Source of the DNA: Neobacillus driksii
GTDB taxonomy: Bacteria; Bacillota; Bacilli; Bacillales; Cytobacillaceae
DNA length: 64,000 nt
Reading direction: 5' to 3'
Assembly: GCF_013409995.1 (NCBI RefSeq)
Contig: NZ_JACCBX010000014.1
Span: 62,001 to 126,000 of the forward strand
Both the position numbers and the translations under genes were made by a program. Below, in pieces: positions 40,366 through 49,025 of this stretch; positions within the stretch are counted from its first letter, which is position 1; each line of letters starts with the position of its first letter. Below the pieces are notes generated by a model. That model was not told the origin of the DNA and searched no databases. It worked only from the letters and a program-made list of their open reading frames with translations.

Positions 40366-41067
40366 ATGTCTGAAAAAACTATGTTGGTAGATACGTTGAT
40401 TTCTGAAATACGGGAAGGGAAATATAAACCGAATGACAAATTACCATCTGAGAATGAATTAGCCGACCTGTATAAAGTACCAAGAATGGTAATTCGAAAG
40501 GTATATGAGCGCTTGCAGGAACTCGGTTATATTTTTTCGAAGCAAGGAAAAGGCAGCTATGTTCAAAATCAAAAACTTCAAATACCGCTTATTTTAACCG
40601 GAGATGTGAGTTTTACGGAAAAAATGAAGGAATTACAGTATGATTCTAGGACTATCAATCTATCCTGTGAGAAAATTCCATACGATTCTTCCATTTATCA
40701 TACGTTACAAGTCAAACGTGAAGACGCGGTGTATAAGATTAGCCGATTACGCATTGTTGATGACTGTCCGATTGCTGTTCATACATCGTATTTATCTCAA
40801 TCCCTTTTTGAAAATATTGAGAAGGATGGGAAGGAAATTCACTCTATTTTTCACTATTATCGACAACAAGGCTACAGAGATTTTCAATCGACTCGCAGCC
40901 AATTAAGTGTTGTTTTTCCTAGTAAAGTAGAACGAGATCTATTGAAATGTCCCAGTCTTGTACCCCTTTTACTTTTAGAATCAGGATGTGTAGATCAGAA
41001 AACCGGGACAGTGCTTGAATACTCGAAGATTATGTATCGCAGCGATTGTTTTACTTATGTGATCTAA
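40366..41067 (+). CDS. phnF: PhnF, GntR/HutC-family repressor of phosphonate genes
   Basis: An N-terminal winged helix (LVDTLISEIREGKYKPNDKLP, about 7-27; YKVPRMVIRKVYERLQELGYI, about 39-59) is followed by a UTRA ligand domain (VYKISRLRIVDDCPIAVHTSYL, FQSTRSQLSVVFPSKVERDLL). HutC-type regulators bind small metabolites through UTRA. Its place directly ahead of phnG-phnE makes it PhnF. The ATG at 40366 is nine bases after AAAGGGG. The TTG at 40363 is less likely. Probable operators lie at 38673 and 41195. A terminator follows the gene, so phnG onwards needs its own promoter. Confidence 0.88.
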   Translation: MSEKTMLVDTLISEIREGKYKPNDKLPSENELADLYKVPRMVIRKVYERLQELGYIFSKQGKGSYVQNQKLQIPLILTGDVSFTEKMKELQYDSRTINLSCEKIPYDSSIYHTLQVKREDAVYKISRLRIVDDCPIAVHTSYLSQSLFENIEKDGKEIHSIFHYYRQQGYRDFQSTRSQLSVVFPSKVERDLLKCPSLVPLLLLESGCVDQKTGTVLEYSKIMYRSDCFTYVI

Positions 41068-41103
41068 AGGCGTTGTTAAACTACATAAAGTTCTGTTTTT
41101 TAA

Positions 41104-41133
41104 AAAATCGGCCATTAAGAAGCCGATTTTTTT
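41104..41133 (+). terminator. Terminator of phnF
   Basis: Perfect 9-bp stem AAAATCGGC/GCCGATTTT (41104-41112, 41122-41130) with a continued T-run. Confidence 0.8.
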
Positions 41134-41172
41134 ATTTTCAGAAACAAAGTCATTTACAAAACCAAAACAAAC

Positions 41173-41200
41173 TTAACCATTCTTTTACGTTTGCTCACTT
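41173..41200 (+). promoter_or_regulatory. Pho box-like repeats upstream of phnG
   Basis: TTAACC (41173) and TTTACG (41184) are 11 bases apart, with a weaker TCACTT at 41195. An extra TTTACA at 41153 is out of phase. Weaker than the site at 38641. Confidence 0.4.
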
Positions 41201-41212
41201 GGCAACAAGATA
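41195..41212. promoter_or_regulatory. PhnF-type operator, copy 2
   Basis: TCACTTGGCAACAAGATA matches the palindrome at 38674-38691 at 15 of 18 bases. It is placed to control the phnG-to-phnE operon. Confidence 0.6.
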
Positions 41213-41251
41213 GAGTAATACCTGTAGAACAAAGACATTAGGAGGCCTTAG

Positions 41252-41674
41252 ATGAGAAGAAGACGAAGAACGGAGATATTAATCAATGGTTCTCAAAAAC
41301 TAGTAGAGGACACGGCCCATTGTATAAAAGATAACTACCAGGTGAAGGTCATTCAAGAGCCAGAAAGTGGCTTAGTAATGATGAAAGTCCGAGAGACTTC
41401 CCAAAAAAGCCTGTTTTATCCTGGTGAAGTGCTGGTAACAGAATGTAAGGTTCAAATCGTAGGGAAAATTGGAATTGGCATTGTGACGGGAGATCAGCCC
41501 GAGCTTTCGTATAACCTTGCTGTGATTGACGCAGCGTATGAAGCGATGCTGCCTGAAACGATTGGGTGGAAGATGCTGCTTGAAAACGAGGAGAAAGTCA
41601 TTCAGGAGCAGCGAGCTGCTGCCAACCAATCTATATTAAAAACAAAAGTAAACTTTGAAACGATGGATGTTTAA
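41252..41674 (+). CDS. phnG: PhnG, C-P lyase core complex subunit
   Basis: The 140-residue protein is a subunit of the PhnGHIJ core, which with PhnI moves the phosphonate onto ATP to form alpha-D-ribose 1-methylphosphonate 5-triphosphate. Family marks are the segment GLVMMKVRETSQKSLFYPGEVLVTECKVQI (about 48-77 when read in pieces) and GYGIV-like GIGIVTGDQPELSYNLAVIDAAY. Length is normal. The ATG follows AGGAGG. It heads the main operon, 16 bases before phnH, behind the second PhnF-type operator. Confidence 0.92.
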   Translation: MRRRRRTEILINGSQKLVEDTAHCIKDNYQVKVIQEPESGLVMMKVRETSQKSLFYPGEVLVTECKVQIVGKIGIGIVTGDQPELSYNLAVIDAAYEAMLPETIGWKMLLENEEKVIQEQRAAANQSILKTKVNFETMDV

Positions 41675-41690
41675 TGAGGAGGAAAAGATT

Positions 41691-42305
41691 TTGACACTAG
41701 ATATCGTTCACGATCTTCAATCTGTTTATCGAAAATTGGTGGATTCGACTTCAAGACCTGGGCTCATTTCCGATTTGAGCAAGCAGGCATCTCTAGTAGA
41801 AGAGGAGGATCAAAAAGGCTGCAGTGCCTCTCTTTTATTGATAGCTCTAACCTTATTTGATCAGGAAGTTTCTTTTAAGGTTTTTTCACCTCAAGCAGAT
41901 TATGTTTCCCAAACAATTAATCAATTAACCTATGCTAAGCCTACAGATTTAAAGAAGGCTGATTTTCTATTAATCCTTCAAGATGCTGAAAAAGGATCGC
42001 TTGAAGAGGCCATTATCAATGCGAAGGCTGGGACGTTAAAAAATCCACATACATCCGCCTTCATTATCGTTGAAGTGGATTCTGTTACAAGCGGGGAAGC
42101 CCTATTGTTAAAAGGACCAGGAATTCACACAACGGAGCTTGTTCATTTGGATATAAATGAAAACTGGGTGGAAAGCCGCCAGGAAAAAAACAAGGAATAC
42201 CCATTAGGGATTGATTTGATTTTTATCGATCAAAATCATCAGCTTTTAGCATTGCCTAGAACTACACAAATTACCAGAAATCGGGTGATTGAATGGGATA
42301 TGTAG
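41691..42305 (+). CDS. phnH: PhnH, C-P lyase core complex subunit
   Basis: The start is a TTG at 41691 with AGGAGG eight bases ahead, giving 204 residues. The longer frame from 41655 reads into phnG and is rejected. PhnH is a PLP-transferase-like fold without cofactor that dimerises at the centre of the PhnGHIJ core. Recognisable parts are VYRKLVDSTSRPGLISDL (about 9-26), LLIALTLFDQEVSFKVFS and the late GIDLIFIDQNHQLLALPRTTQI, near the usual end of the family. It overlaps phnI by 13 bases. Confidence 0.9.
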   Translation: MTLDIVHDLQSVYRKLVDSTSRPGLISDLSKQASLVEEEDQKGCSASLLLIALTLFDQEVSFKVFSPQADYVSQTINQLTYAKPTDLKKADFLLILQDAEKGSLEEAIINAKAGTLKNPHTSAFIIVEVDSVTSGEALLLKGPGIHTTELVHLDINENWVESRQEKNKEYPLGIDLIFIDQNHQLLALPRTTQITRNRVIEWDM

Positions 42306-43411
42306 CCGTTAAAGGTGGAACGCATGCAATTGAAGAGTCAATCAAGCGTTTGAAATATGAAAGAGTTCATCATGGACAAACCATCGAAGTAGAAAAAATT
42401 AAAGCCGGTATGCGCGGATTAGTTGATCAGGTGATGTCCGAAAGCAGTTTATACAATGAGACGTTGGCTGCCCTTGCGATTAAACAAGCAGAAGGCAACC
42501 CGGAAGAGGCTGTATTTCTATTAAGAGCTTATCGCTCGACGGTCCCCCGAAAGCATTATTCAAGAGTGATTGAAACACAACAAATGAATGTAGAGCGTCG
42601 TATCTCGGCAAGCTTTAAAGATATCCCGGGTGGTCAAATCCTTGGGGCAACAACCGATTATACCCATCGATTGCTTGATTTTAACTTAATGGATGAAAGT
42701 GACGAAGATGTCCAGGAATGGCTTCATCATTATCTAAACGGAAGCTTTCAAGGTGATGAAGAGCAGCTGACTTTACCAAAGGTACTGGATTATTTGCGTA
42801 AAGAAGGCTTAATCCCCCCTTGCGAAAATAACAATCTTGAACCAGATGATGTAACGAGAGAAAGTTTGGAGTTTCCATCAAGCAGAAGTCAAAGATTACA
42901 AATTTTAACAAGAGGGGAAACGGGTGCAGTTACTTCCCTTGCCTATGCAGTCATAAGGGGTTATGGAGCCTTGCATCCGACTGTTGGCGAGCTTCGCGTT
43001 GGCACGTTGCCCATTACGATTGATCATCCAACCGATGCGGGTAACGATGAGGATGCCTTTTATATTGGAGAAGTAAAGGTCACCGAAACCGAAATGCTCA
43101 TGCCGGTTACCGTTGAAAAAGAATACGGAAAAAAAGAACTGGAGTTTGAAATCGGCTACGGCCTTGTATTTGGCCAAAATGAAACAAAGGCGATTGCAAT
43201 GGGAATTCTAGATAATTGTCTTGAACATCCAACGACTGAATTTCCTAGTCATAATGAAGAATTTGTTCTTTATCATATTGATTCAGTGGAATCGACGGGC
43301 TTTATTTCGCATTTGAAAATGCCTCATTACGTAACCTTCCAATCCAAGCTTGATAGTGTACGGAAAACGAAAAAAGAAGGGATATCAAAAGAACAAGAGG
43401 TGAAAAGGTGA
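42293..43411 (+). CDS. phnI: PhnI, C-P lyase core subunit with nucleosidase activity
   Basis: The 372-residue protein has the strongly conserved N-terminus GYVAVKGGTHAIEESIK (2-18). It also has LRAYRSTVPRKHYSR, FKDIPGGQILGATTDYTHRLLDF and RGYGALHPTVGELRVG (about 223-238). PhnI removes adenine from ATP and, with PhnG, H and L, installs the phosphonate on C1 of ribose. The start overlaps phnH and the stop overlaps the phnJ start, so translation is coupled across the core genes. Confidence 0.95.
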   Translation: MGYVAVKGGTHAIEESIKRLKYERVHHGQTIEVEKIKAGMRGLVDQVMSESSLYNETLAALAIKQAEGNPEEAVFLLRAYRSTVPRKHYSRVIETQQMNVERRISASFKDIPGGQILGATTDYTHRLLDFNLMDESDEDVQEWLHHYLNGSFQGDEEQLTLPKVLDYLRKEGLIPPCENNNLEPDDVTRESLEFPSSRSQRLQILTRGETGAVTSLAYAVIRGYGALHPTVGELRVGTLPITIDHPTDAGNDEDAFYIGEVKVTETEMLMPVTVEKEYGKKELEFEIGYGLVFGQNETKAIAMGILDNCLEHPTTEFPSHNEEFVLYHIDSVESTGFISHLKMPHYVTFQSKLDSVRKTKKEGISKEQEVKR

Positions 43412-44265
43412 TGAATACAGCCTATAACTTTGCTTTTTTTGACGAAGGTTCAAAAAGAGAGATTAGAAGAGCAACTCTAAAGGCGATTGCGATTCCTGGT
43501 TACCAGGTTCCATTTGCCTCAAGAGAAATGCCGATTGGCAGAGGATGGGGAACCGGCGGTTTACAGTTAACTCTATCGTTAATTGGCAAAAATGATGTTC
43601 TAAAAGTCATTGATCAAGGATCAGATGAATCCGTGAATGCGGTCAATATTAAAAAGCTCGTTTCTGATACAACTGGGGTAGCAACAACTGATCATACCGC
43701 GGAAGCATCCCTTATTCAATCGAGACATAGAATTCCCGAGGTACCGCTAAAGAAGGATCAGATTCTCATCTTGCAGGTGCCGCTTCCTGAACCGCTCCGC
43801 TATTATGAGCCGAGCGAGAATGAAACGAAAAAGCTTCACGGTGAGAAAGAATATAGTGGTGCTTGGTTAATGCTGTTTGAACAGATTATGAAATATGGAA
43901 GTATGACAACAGGGGCGGATCATCCTGTGATGGTTCATGATCGTTATGTAATGGCACCGAGCCCGATTCCGCGTTTTGATAATCCGAAAATGAATGAAAG
44001 TGAAGCACTCATTCTGTTAGGGGCGGGTCGTGAAAAGAAAGTGTATGCAGTCCCGCCATATACAAAGGTTGTATCGCTTGATTTTGAAGATTATCCGTTT
44101 GAGCCAGAGTCGTTTGAAGACAAGCATTGCCGGTTATGCGGCTCAACTGGGGTCTTTTTAGATGAGCTTGTAGATGAAGCAACGGATGAAACGTTCTATC
44201 AATGTAATGATACAAGCTATTGTATTGAAACATTAAATGAAGTCGAACCATTTGGAGTGAAATAA
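43411..44265 (+). CDS. phnJ: PhnJ, radical SAM C-P lyase
   Basis: The 284-residue enzyme breaks the carbon-phosphorus bond of ribose 1-alkylphosphonate 5-phosphate, releasing alkane and the 1,2-cyclic phosphate. The unusual cluster motif C-x2-C-x21-C is present near the C-terminus (CRLCGSTG to FYQC, about 241-266), and the catalytic Cys lies six residues later (NDTSYC), exactly as in E. coli. GRGWGTGGLQLTL and RFDNPKMNESEALILLGAGR are further family marks. ATG 43411 is eight bases after GAGGTG. Confidence 0.96.
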   Translation: MNTAYNFAFFDEGSKREIRRATLKAIAIPGYQVPFASREMPIGRGWGTGGLQLTLSLIGKNDVLKVIDQGSDESVNAVNIKKLVSDTTGVATTDHTAEASLIQSRHRIPEVPLKKDQILILQVPLPEPLRYYEPSENETKKLHGEKEYSGAWLMLFEQIMKYGSMTTGADHPVMVHDRYVMAPSPIPRFDNPKMNESEALILLGAGREKKVYAVPPYTKVVSLDFEDYPFEPESFEDKHCRLCGSTGVFLDELVDEATDETFYQCNDTSYCIETLNEVEPFGVK

Positions 44266-45105
44266 ATGGCTGAATTTGAAGTTCCAGTTTTATCGATTAA
44301 AAACTTAAATAAACAGTTTGGTAAAGGATGTCCGTATTGCCAGGACGAAGAATCTCTCGTAAAAAATTATTGTCCCGTTTGTGGAACGGTCTATGCCTGT
44401 AGAGATGTATCCTTTGATGTTTTTCCAGGAGAGGTCCTTGGCATCGTCGGAGAAAGTGGCAGTGGAAAATCAACATTGATGCAATGCCTTTACTTTGACC
44501 AGGAAGTAACCAATGGTGAGGCTTATCTAGCAGACTACCATAATGGCGAGAAAAATCTCTTTCAAGAGTCTTCTCAGCAACAGCGCTATATTCGTAACAA
44601 TATTATGGGGAAAGTCTATCAAAATCCTTTATTGGGTTTGAAAATGAACTTTTCATCGATTGGTAATATTGCCGAGAAGCTCATTGCAGCTGGCAACCAA
44701 CATGTTGGCATGATGGAAAACAGAGGGACAGAACTTCTAAATAAAGTAAACATCCCTGTGCATCGCCGAAAAGAGGCGCCGAAAAACTTTTCGGGTGGAA
44801 TGCAGCAGCGGGTTCAAATTGCTAAAGCTCTTTCTAATCGTCCTCCCCTTCTTCTACTAGATGAAGTGACGACTGGATTGGATCTTTCTGTACAAGCGAG
44901 TGTCCTCGACTTAATTAAAAGTCTGCAGCGCGAATTAAATATTAGTATTGTTCTCGTTTCGCATGATCTAGGAGTCATCCGTATGCTCGCAGACCGAACG
45001 CTCGTGATGTTGGAGGGAAGGGTCATTGAGCAAGGATTAACGGACCAAATCCTTGAAGACCCGCAGCATCGATATACACAGCAGCTTGTTCATTCATTGC
45101 TGTAA
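44266..45105 (+). CDS. phnK: PhnK, ABC-type ATPase of the C-P lyase complex, with a zinc-ribbon insert
   Basis: PhnK is an ABC ATPase that binds the PhnGHIJ core rather than a transporter. The 279-residue protein has Walker A GESGSGKST (about 64-72), signature FSGGMQQRVQIAKAL, Walker B LLLLDEVTTGLD and the H-loop SHDLG. Between the first strand and Walker A it has an extra piece with two C-x2-C pairs, GCPYC (about 21-25) and YCPVC (about 36-40), which looks like a zinc ribbon. E. coli PhnK lacks this as far as I recall. It follows phnJ with no gap. Confidence 0.93.
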   Translation: MAEFEVPVLSIKNLNKQFGKGCPYCQDEESLVKNYCPVCGTVYACRDVSFDVFPGEVLGIVGESGSGKSTLMQCLYFDQEVTNGEAYLADYHNGEKNLFQESSQQQRYIRNNIMGKVYQNPLLGLKMNFSSIGNIAEKLIAAGNQHVGMMENRGTELLNKVNIPVHRRKEAPKNFSGGMQQRVQIAKALSNRPPLLLLDEVTTGLDLSVQASVLDLIKSLQRELNISIVLVSHDLGVIRMLADRTLVMLEGRVIEQGLTDQILEDPQHRYTQQLVHSLL

Positions 45106-45136
45106 GATTTCCATACTTAAATTAGGGGGAAGTACT

Positions 45137-46315
45137 TTGTTTGTGATTACAAATGGAAGATTAATCACCGAAGAAGCAGTTTTGTATGGCTATGATCTAC
45201 TAATTGAAGAGGACAGAATTACGAAAATTGCTCCTAAAGGTGAGATTAAATTTGAGGAACACATCGAGGTAATTGATGCAGCAGGAGGATATGTTTCTCC
45301 GGGTTTTATCGATATCCATTCCGACTATATCGAACATATGGCTGCACCTAGACCGACCTCACTGATGAATTTTGACTTGGCTTTACGGGAAACAGAGAAA
45401 CAACTTATCTCACATGGCATTACGACGATGTTCCATTCTCTTTCTTTATTCAAAGGAAGTGATTATGAGTATAAGCCGATTCGTGAGCCTGAAAATGTTC
45501 GGAAATTTATCGATTTAATTGACCGGACCCGTAGTATGAAGCACCTTGTCCGCCATCGATTTCATGCAAGATTTGAGATTGATAATGTGGAAGAAATGGA
45601 AAATCTCAAAAGCTATATTACCGAGAACAAGGTTCATTTAGTTTCATTTATGGATCATACTCCTGGACAGGGGCAGTATCGTCACCTAGAAGTTTACCGT
45701 AATACCGTTAAAAGCTATAACAATATCAGTGATTCTTCGATTGATGTTCTCATTCATAAACACCAAACGAAGGAAAAGCTGTCGATTGAAGACATAAAGG
45801 AAATCACTCAGCTTGCGCATGAGCAAGGTATTGCCGTTGCTTCCCATGATGACGATAGTCTTGAAAAGCTTGAACTTATTCATAGTTTTGGGACGACCAT
45901 TAGTGAATTTCCCATCACTTTAGAGGTAGCGCGCAGAGCGAAGGAGCTAGGTATGTATACGATTGCCGGTGCTCCAAATGTCCTCCTTGGAGGTTCTCAT
46001 AGTGGAAACTTGGGGGCAGCGGAAGCGATTCAATACCAATCGATTGATATCTTGTGCAGTGATTACTATCCGGCAGCGATGCTTCATTCCATCTTTGAGT
46101 TGGTTGAAAAATATGGCATGGATTTAGTTGACATGATGAAGCTTGTCACGATTAACCCAGCAAAAGCAGTCAAAATGGATGGAGAAATCGGCTCAATCCG
46201 CGAAGGGAAAAAGGCGGATTTGCTTATCATTGAAAAAATTAGTGATGATTTTCCAGTTATCACGGGAGTATTTGTGGACGGAAAGCTGATTCAAAGGACC
46301 AATTATCGAATCTAA
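45137..46315 (+). CDS. phnM: PhnM, alpha-D-ribose 1-methylphosphonate 5-triphosphate diphosphatase
   Basis: PhnM removes pyrophosphate from the ribose triphosphonate before C-P cleavage. From the TTG at 45137, six bases after AGGGGGA, the protein is 392 residues. A GTG at 45143 is possible. Extension to 45053 would run into phnK. It is an amidohydrolase: SPGFIDIHSDYIEHM (about 55-69; HxD in place of the usual HxH, as in PhnM), FHSLSLF, MDHTPGQGQYRH, ASHDDDS, and GGSHSGNLGAAEAI with LCSDYYPAAML. It lies between phnK and phnL, an order different from the E. coli KLM. Confidence 0.93.
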   Translation: MFVITNGRLITEEAVLYGYDLLIEEDRITKIAPKGEIKFEEHIEVIDAAGGYVSPGFIDIHSDYIEHMAAPRPTSLMNFDLALRETEKQLISHGITTMFHSLSLFKGSDYEYKPIREPENVRKFIDLIDRTRSMKHLVRHRFHARFEIDNVEEMENLKSYITENKVHLVSFMDHTPGQGQYRHLEVYRNTVKSYNNISDSSIDVLIHKHQTKEKLSIEDIKEITQLAHEQGIAVASHDDDSLEKLELIHSFGTTISEFPITLEVARRAKELGMYTIAGAPNVLLGGSHSGNLGAAEAIQYQSIDILCSDYYPAAMLHSIFELVEKYGMDLVDMMKLVTINPAKAVKMDGEIGSIREGKKADLLIIEKISDDFPVITGVFVDGKLIQRTNYRI

Positions 46316-46365
46316 GCAGACCGCGATGTGAATTGAAATATTATTTTCAGAAAGTAGGTGAATGG

Positions 46366-47085
46366 GTGGAAACTCTTCTAGAGATTAAGAACTTATCCAA
46401 ATCGTTTGACCTTCATAATTTGGGCAAACATATCCGAGCCGTAAGCAGTGTAGATATACAGATAAAAGAAGGAGAATTTGTCGGGATTACCGGGAAAAGC
46501 GGAAGCGGCAAGTCGACGATTCTTAAATGTATTTATGGAACGTATCGTATCCAGCAAGGGAGTATTTTGTACCATTCAAAAAAATTTGGGCGAATTAATT
46601 TAGCAGAGGCAACCGAACGAGAACTGCTTTATTTAAGGAAGCATGAAATCGGCTATGTGTCCCAATTTTTAAATGTCATGCCGCGAACGACAGCTAGGCA
46701 GCTTGTGAAACAAGCAATCCTTGAAATGGGGGATGATCATGACTTGGCGGAAAAAGAAACAGAAAAGATTCTTGCGCATTTTGAATTGGATGAAGAATTA
46801 TGGGACAGCTACCCAACCACTTTTTCCGGAGGTGAAAAGCTGAGACTTAACATTGCCCGAGCGATGGTGAAAAAACCGAGACTATTGCTATTAGATGAAC
46901 CTACAGCAAGTTTAGATCATGACTCTAAAATAAAGGTGAAGCTTCTCATTGAACAGCTCATGAAAGAAGGAACAACAATGCTTGGAATTTTTCATGACCT
47001 TGAGTTTATGAATCATTTATGTAATCAAGAGTATAACATCCAAAATGGAGTTTTCTCTCATTCTACTAGTTTTACCAACTCTTAA
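46366..47085 (+). CDS. phnL: PhnL, second ABC-type ATPase of the C-P lyase pathway
   Basis: The GTG at 46366 (after AGTAGGTGA) gives 240 residues. Walker A is GKSGSGKST, signature FSGGEKLRLNIARAM, Walker B LLLLDEPTASLD and the switch His is FHDLE. PhnL binds PhnK on the core complex and is needed for the nucleoside transfer step. The N-terminal ETLLEIKNLSKSFDLHNLGKHI fits the family. The frame further up to 46333 has no better start. Placement after phnM rather than after phnK is typical of several Gram-positive loci. Confidence 0.9.
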   Translation: METLLEIKNLSKSFDLHNLGKHIRAVSSVDIQIKEGEFVGITGKSGSGKSTILKCIYGTYRIQQGSILYHSKKFGRINLAEATERELLYLRKHEIGYVSQFLNVMPRTTARQLVKQAILEMGDDHDLAEKETEKILAHFELDEELWDSYPTTFSGGEKLRLNIARAMVKKPRLLLLDEPTASLDHDSKIKVKLLIEQLMKEGTTMLGIFHDLEFMNHLCNQEYNIQNGVFSHSTSFTNS

Positions 47086-47170
47086 CAAATCTTTATATAA
47101 GATTAATAGTAGCTTGACAATTCGTTGTTACAGTATGGAAGTGGCCAAAAAAATGTTGAGGAGCTTGATG

Positions 47171-48208
47171 ATGAAAAAGACGTTATTATTTTTACTTTCT
47201 ATCGTTATGTTAGTCGTATTTGCAGGTTGTTCAGCTTCATCGGGGGGAGCAGCTGGTGATAAAGATACACTTACCATCGCTTGGCTTCCAAATGAATCTG
47301 GGGCAGATCTTACGGAAGCTCGTGATGAAATTGGAAAAATAATCGAAGAGAAAACAGGTAAAAAGGTCGAGCATCAAACAACGACAGACTATATTGTTGC
47401 CATTGAAGCAGTGACGAATGGAAACGCGGATATGGCTTTCTTGGGAGCACAAGGCTACATTGAAGCACACAACAAAAATGAAAAAGTTCTTCCGTTGGTG
47501 GTTCCTTCAGGTGCGTCTGGTACCTTGGAAGATGCGGTTTATTATAGCTGGTTAGCCGTAAATAAAGACAATGTCGATCAATATAAGGATGGCGATGAGT
47601 TTGCGATTGAAAATATTCAAGGCAAGAAATTCTCATTTGTGTCCAATAGTTCCACATCGGGTTTTAAAGTTCCATCAACAGGAATCGTTGATTACTTCAG
47701 TAAAATGGGAGAGTTCAAAGACTTAACGGCAGAAGATTTGCTTGAAGGCGGCGAGGGTCAATTCTTTAGTGAGGTTTTATACGGAGGTTCTCACCAAGGT
47801 TCAGCGGTCAATCTATTATCAGGGAAAGCGGATGTAGCGGCTTTCTGTGATACATGTGTGAACAATTATGTGGAACTGGCTGATGGTGACGTGAACCGAC
47901 CTGGTGCGGTTTATCAAGTAAAAGATGATGCAGCAGAACCATTTAACACTGTAGTTGGAAAAGAATTTTCACTGATTTCTGTTACACCAGTCCTAAATGC
48001 ACCATTTGTCATCAACACAGAGACTGTGAATGAAGATCTTCAAGCGCAGCTTCTTGAAGTGATGACATCGGATGAGATTACGAACAACGAAAAAGTCTTC
48101 GTTCCAGAGGATTCCGAGTTTTCAGGATTGTTTAAGAAAACAGCAGACGAGCGTTTAGTAGAAGTAGAGGATGCTTGGTTCAACCCAATTCGTGAGCTTT
48201 CGAAATAA
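47171..48208 (+). CDS. phnD: PhnD, phosphonate ABC transporter binding lipoprotein
   Basis: The ATG at 47171, seven bases after GAGGAG, gives 345 residues. The upstream frame to 47045 overlaps phnL and is not used. A lipoprotein signal ends FAGCSAS with the lipid Cys at about 20. The body reads TIAWLPNESGADLTEARDEI, VTNGNADMAFLGAQGYIEAH and FVSNSSTSGFKVPS, in line with PhnD. It captures phosphonates outside the membrane and hands them to PhnE1/E2. It differs clearly from the second PhnD-like protein at 52510. Confidence 0.93.
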   Translation: MKKTLLFLLSIVMLVVFAGCSASSGGAAGDKDTLTIAWLPNESGADLTEARDEIGKIIEEKTGKKVEHQTTTDYIVAIEAVTNGNADMAFLGAQGYIEAHNKNEKVLPLVVPSGASGTLEDAVYYSWLAVNKDNVDQYKDGDEFAIENIQGKKFSFVSNSSTSGFKVPSTGIVDYFSKMGEFKDLTAEDLLEGGEGQFFSEVLYGGSHQGSAVNLLSGKADVAAFCDTCVNNYVELADGDVNRPGAVYQVKDDAAEPFNTVVGKEFSLISVTPVLNAPFVINTETVNEDLQAQLLEVMTSDEITNNEKVFVPEDSEFSGLFKKTADERLVEVEDAWFNPIRELSK

Positions 48209-48236
48209 GTAACCAAATAGTAAGGAGAGTTAACCT

Positions 48237-49025
48237 ATGACAGTCTTATTAGAAGTAAATCATGTTTCCAAACAATTTGGTAGTGATACGAAGGCGTTAT
48301 CAGATGTTAACTTCTCCGTTAGTGAAGGAGAGTTTGTTTCCATCATCGGTCCATCGGGAGCGGGGAAATCCACTCTCCTTCGTTGTATTAATCGGATGAT
48401 TGATGCAACGAGCGGAGAAATTACGTTTGATAACATGAATGTGATGAATCTGAAGAAGAAGGACTTAAAAAAAATCCGTACGAAAATCGGAATGATATTT
48501 CAGCATTATAATCTGGTCAATCGCTTAAGCGTAATTGAAAATACACTTCATGGAAATTTAGGGAAAAAATCAACATTGGCTGGAGTGCTCGGTCTTTATA
48601 GTCAAGAAGAAAAAGAGCAGGCCGTTAAGATTCTACATGTTCTAGGTTTAGACGAACACATTTATAAGCGTGCCGATCAATTGAGTGGCGGTCAAAAGCA
48701 GCGAGTTGGAATCGCCCGTGCTCTTATTCAAAATCCACGGATGCTATTGTGTGATGAGCCAATTGCTTCACTTGATCCGAATTCTGCCAAGATCATTATG
48801 GATCACTTAAGAAACATTTCAAGGACCATGGGCATTACGGTTCTCGTGAATCTGCATCAAGTGGATGTGGCGTTGAAGTACTCAGATAAAATCATCGGGG
48901 TTAACCATGGTCAAGTCGTTTATAATGGGTCGCCTAAAAACATAACAAAAGAAGATATTCAGCGTATTTACGGATCCGAAGCTGAAGATCTTATTTTTGA
49001 TGTAGGAGGCATCCATGCAAGCTGA
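48237..49025 (+). CDS. phnC: PhnC, phosphonate ABC transporter ATPase
   Basis: The 262-residue ATPase has Walker A GPSGAGKST (about 37-45), Q-loop MIFQHYNLV, signature LSGGQKQRVGIARAL, Walker B MLLCDEPIASLDP and H-loop NLHQVDVA. The sequence around NRLSVIENTLHGNLGKKSTLAGVLGL is typical of PhnC. It powers uptake by PhnE1/E2. ATG after AAGGAGAG. It overlaps phnE1 by 11 bases. Confidence 0.95.
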   Translation: MTVLLEVNHVSKQFGSDTKALSDVNFSVSEGEFVSIIGPSGAGKSTLLRCINRMIDATSGEITFDNMNVMNLKKKDLKKIRTKIGMIFQHYNLVNRLSVIENTLHGNLGKKSTLAGVLGLYSQEEKEQAVKILHVLGLDEHIYKRADQLSGGQKQRVGIARALIQNPRMLLCDEPIASLDPNSAKIIMDHLRNISRTMGITVLVNLHQVDVALKYSDKIIGVNHGQVVYNGSPKNITKEDIQRIYGSEAEDLIFDVGGIHAS

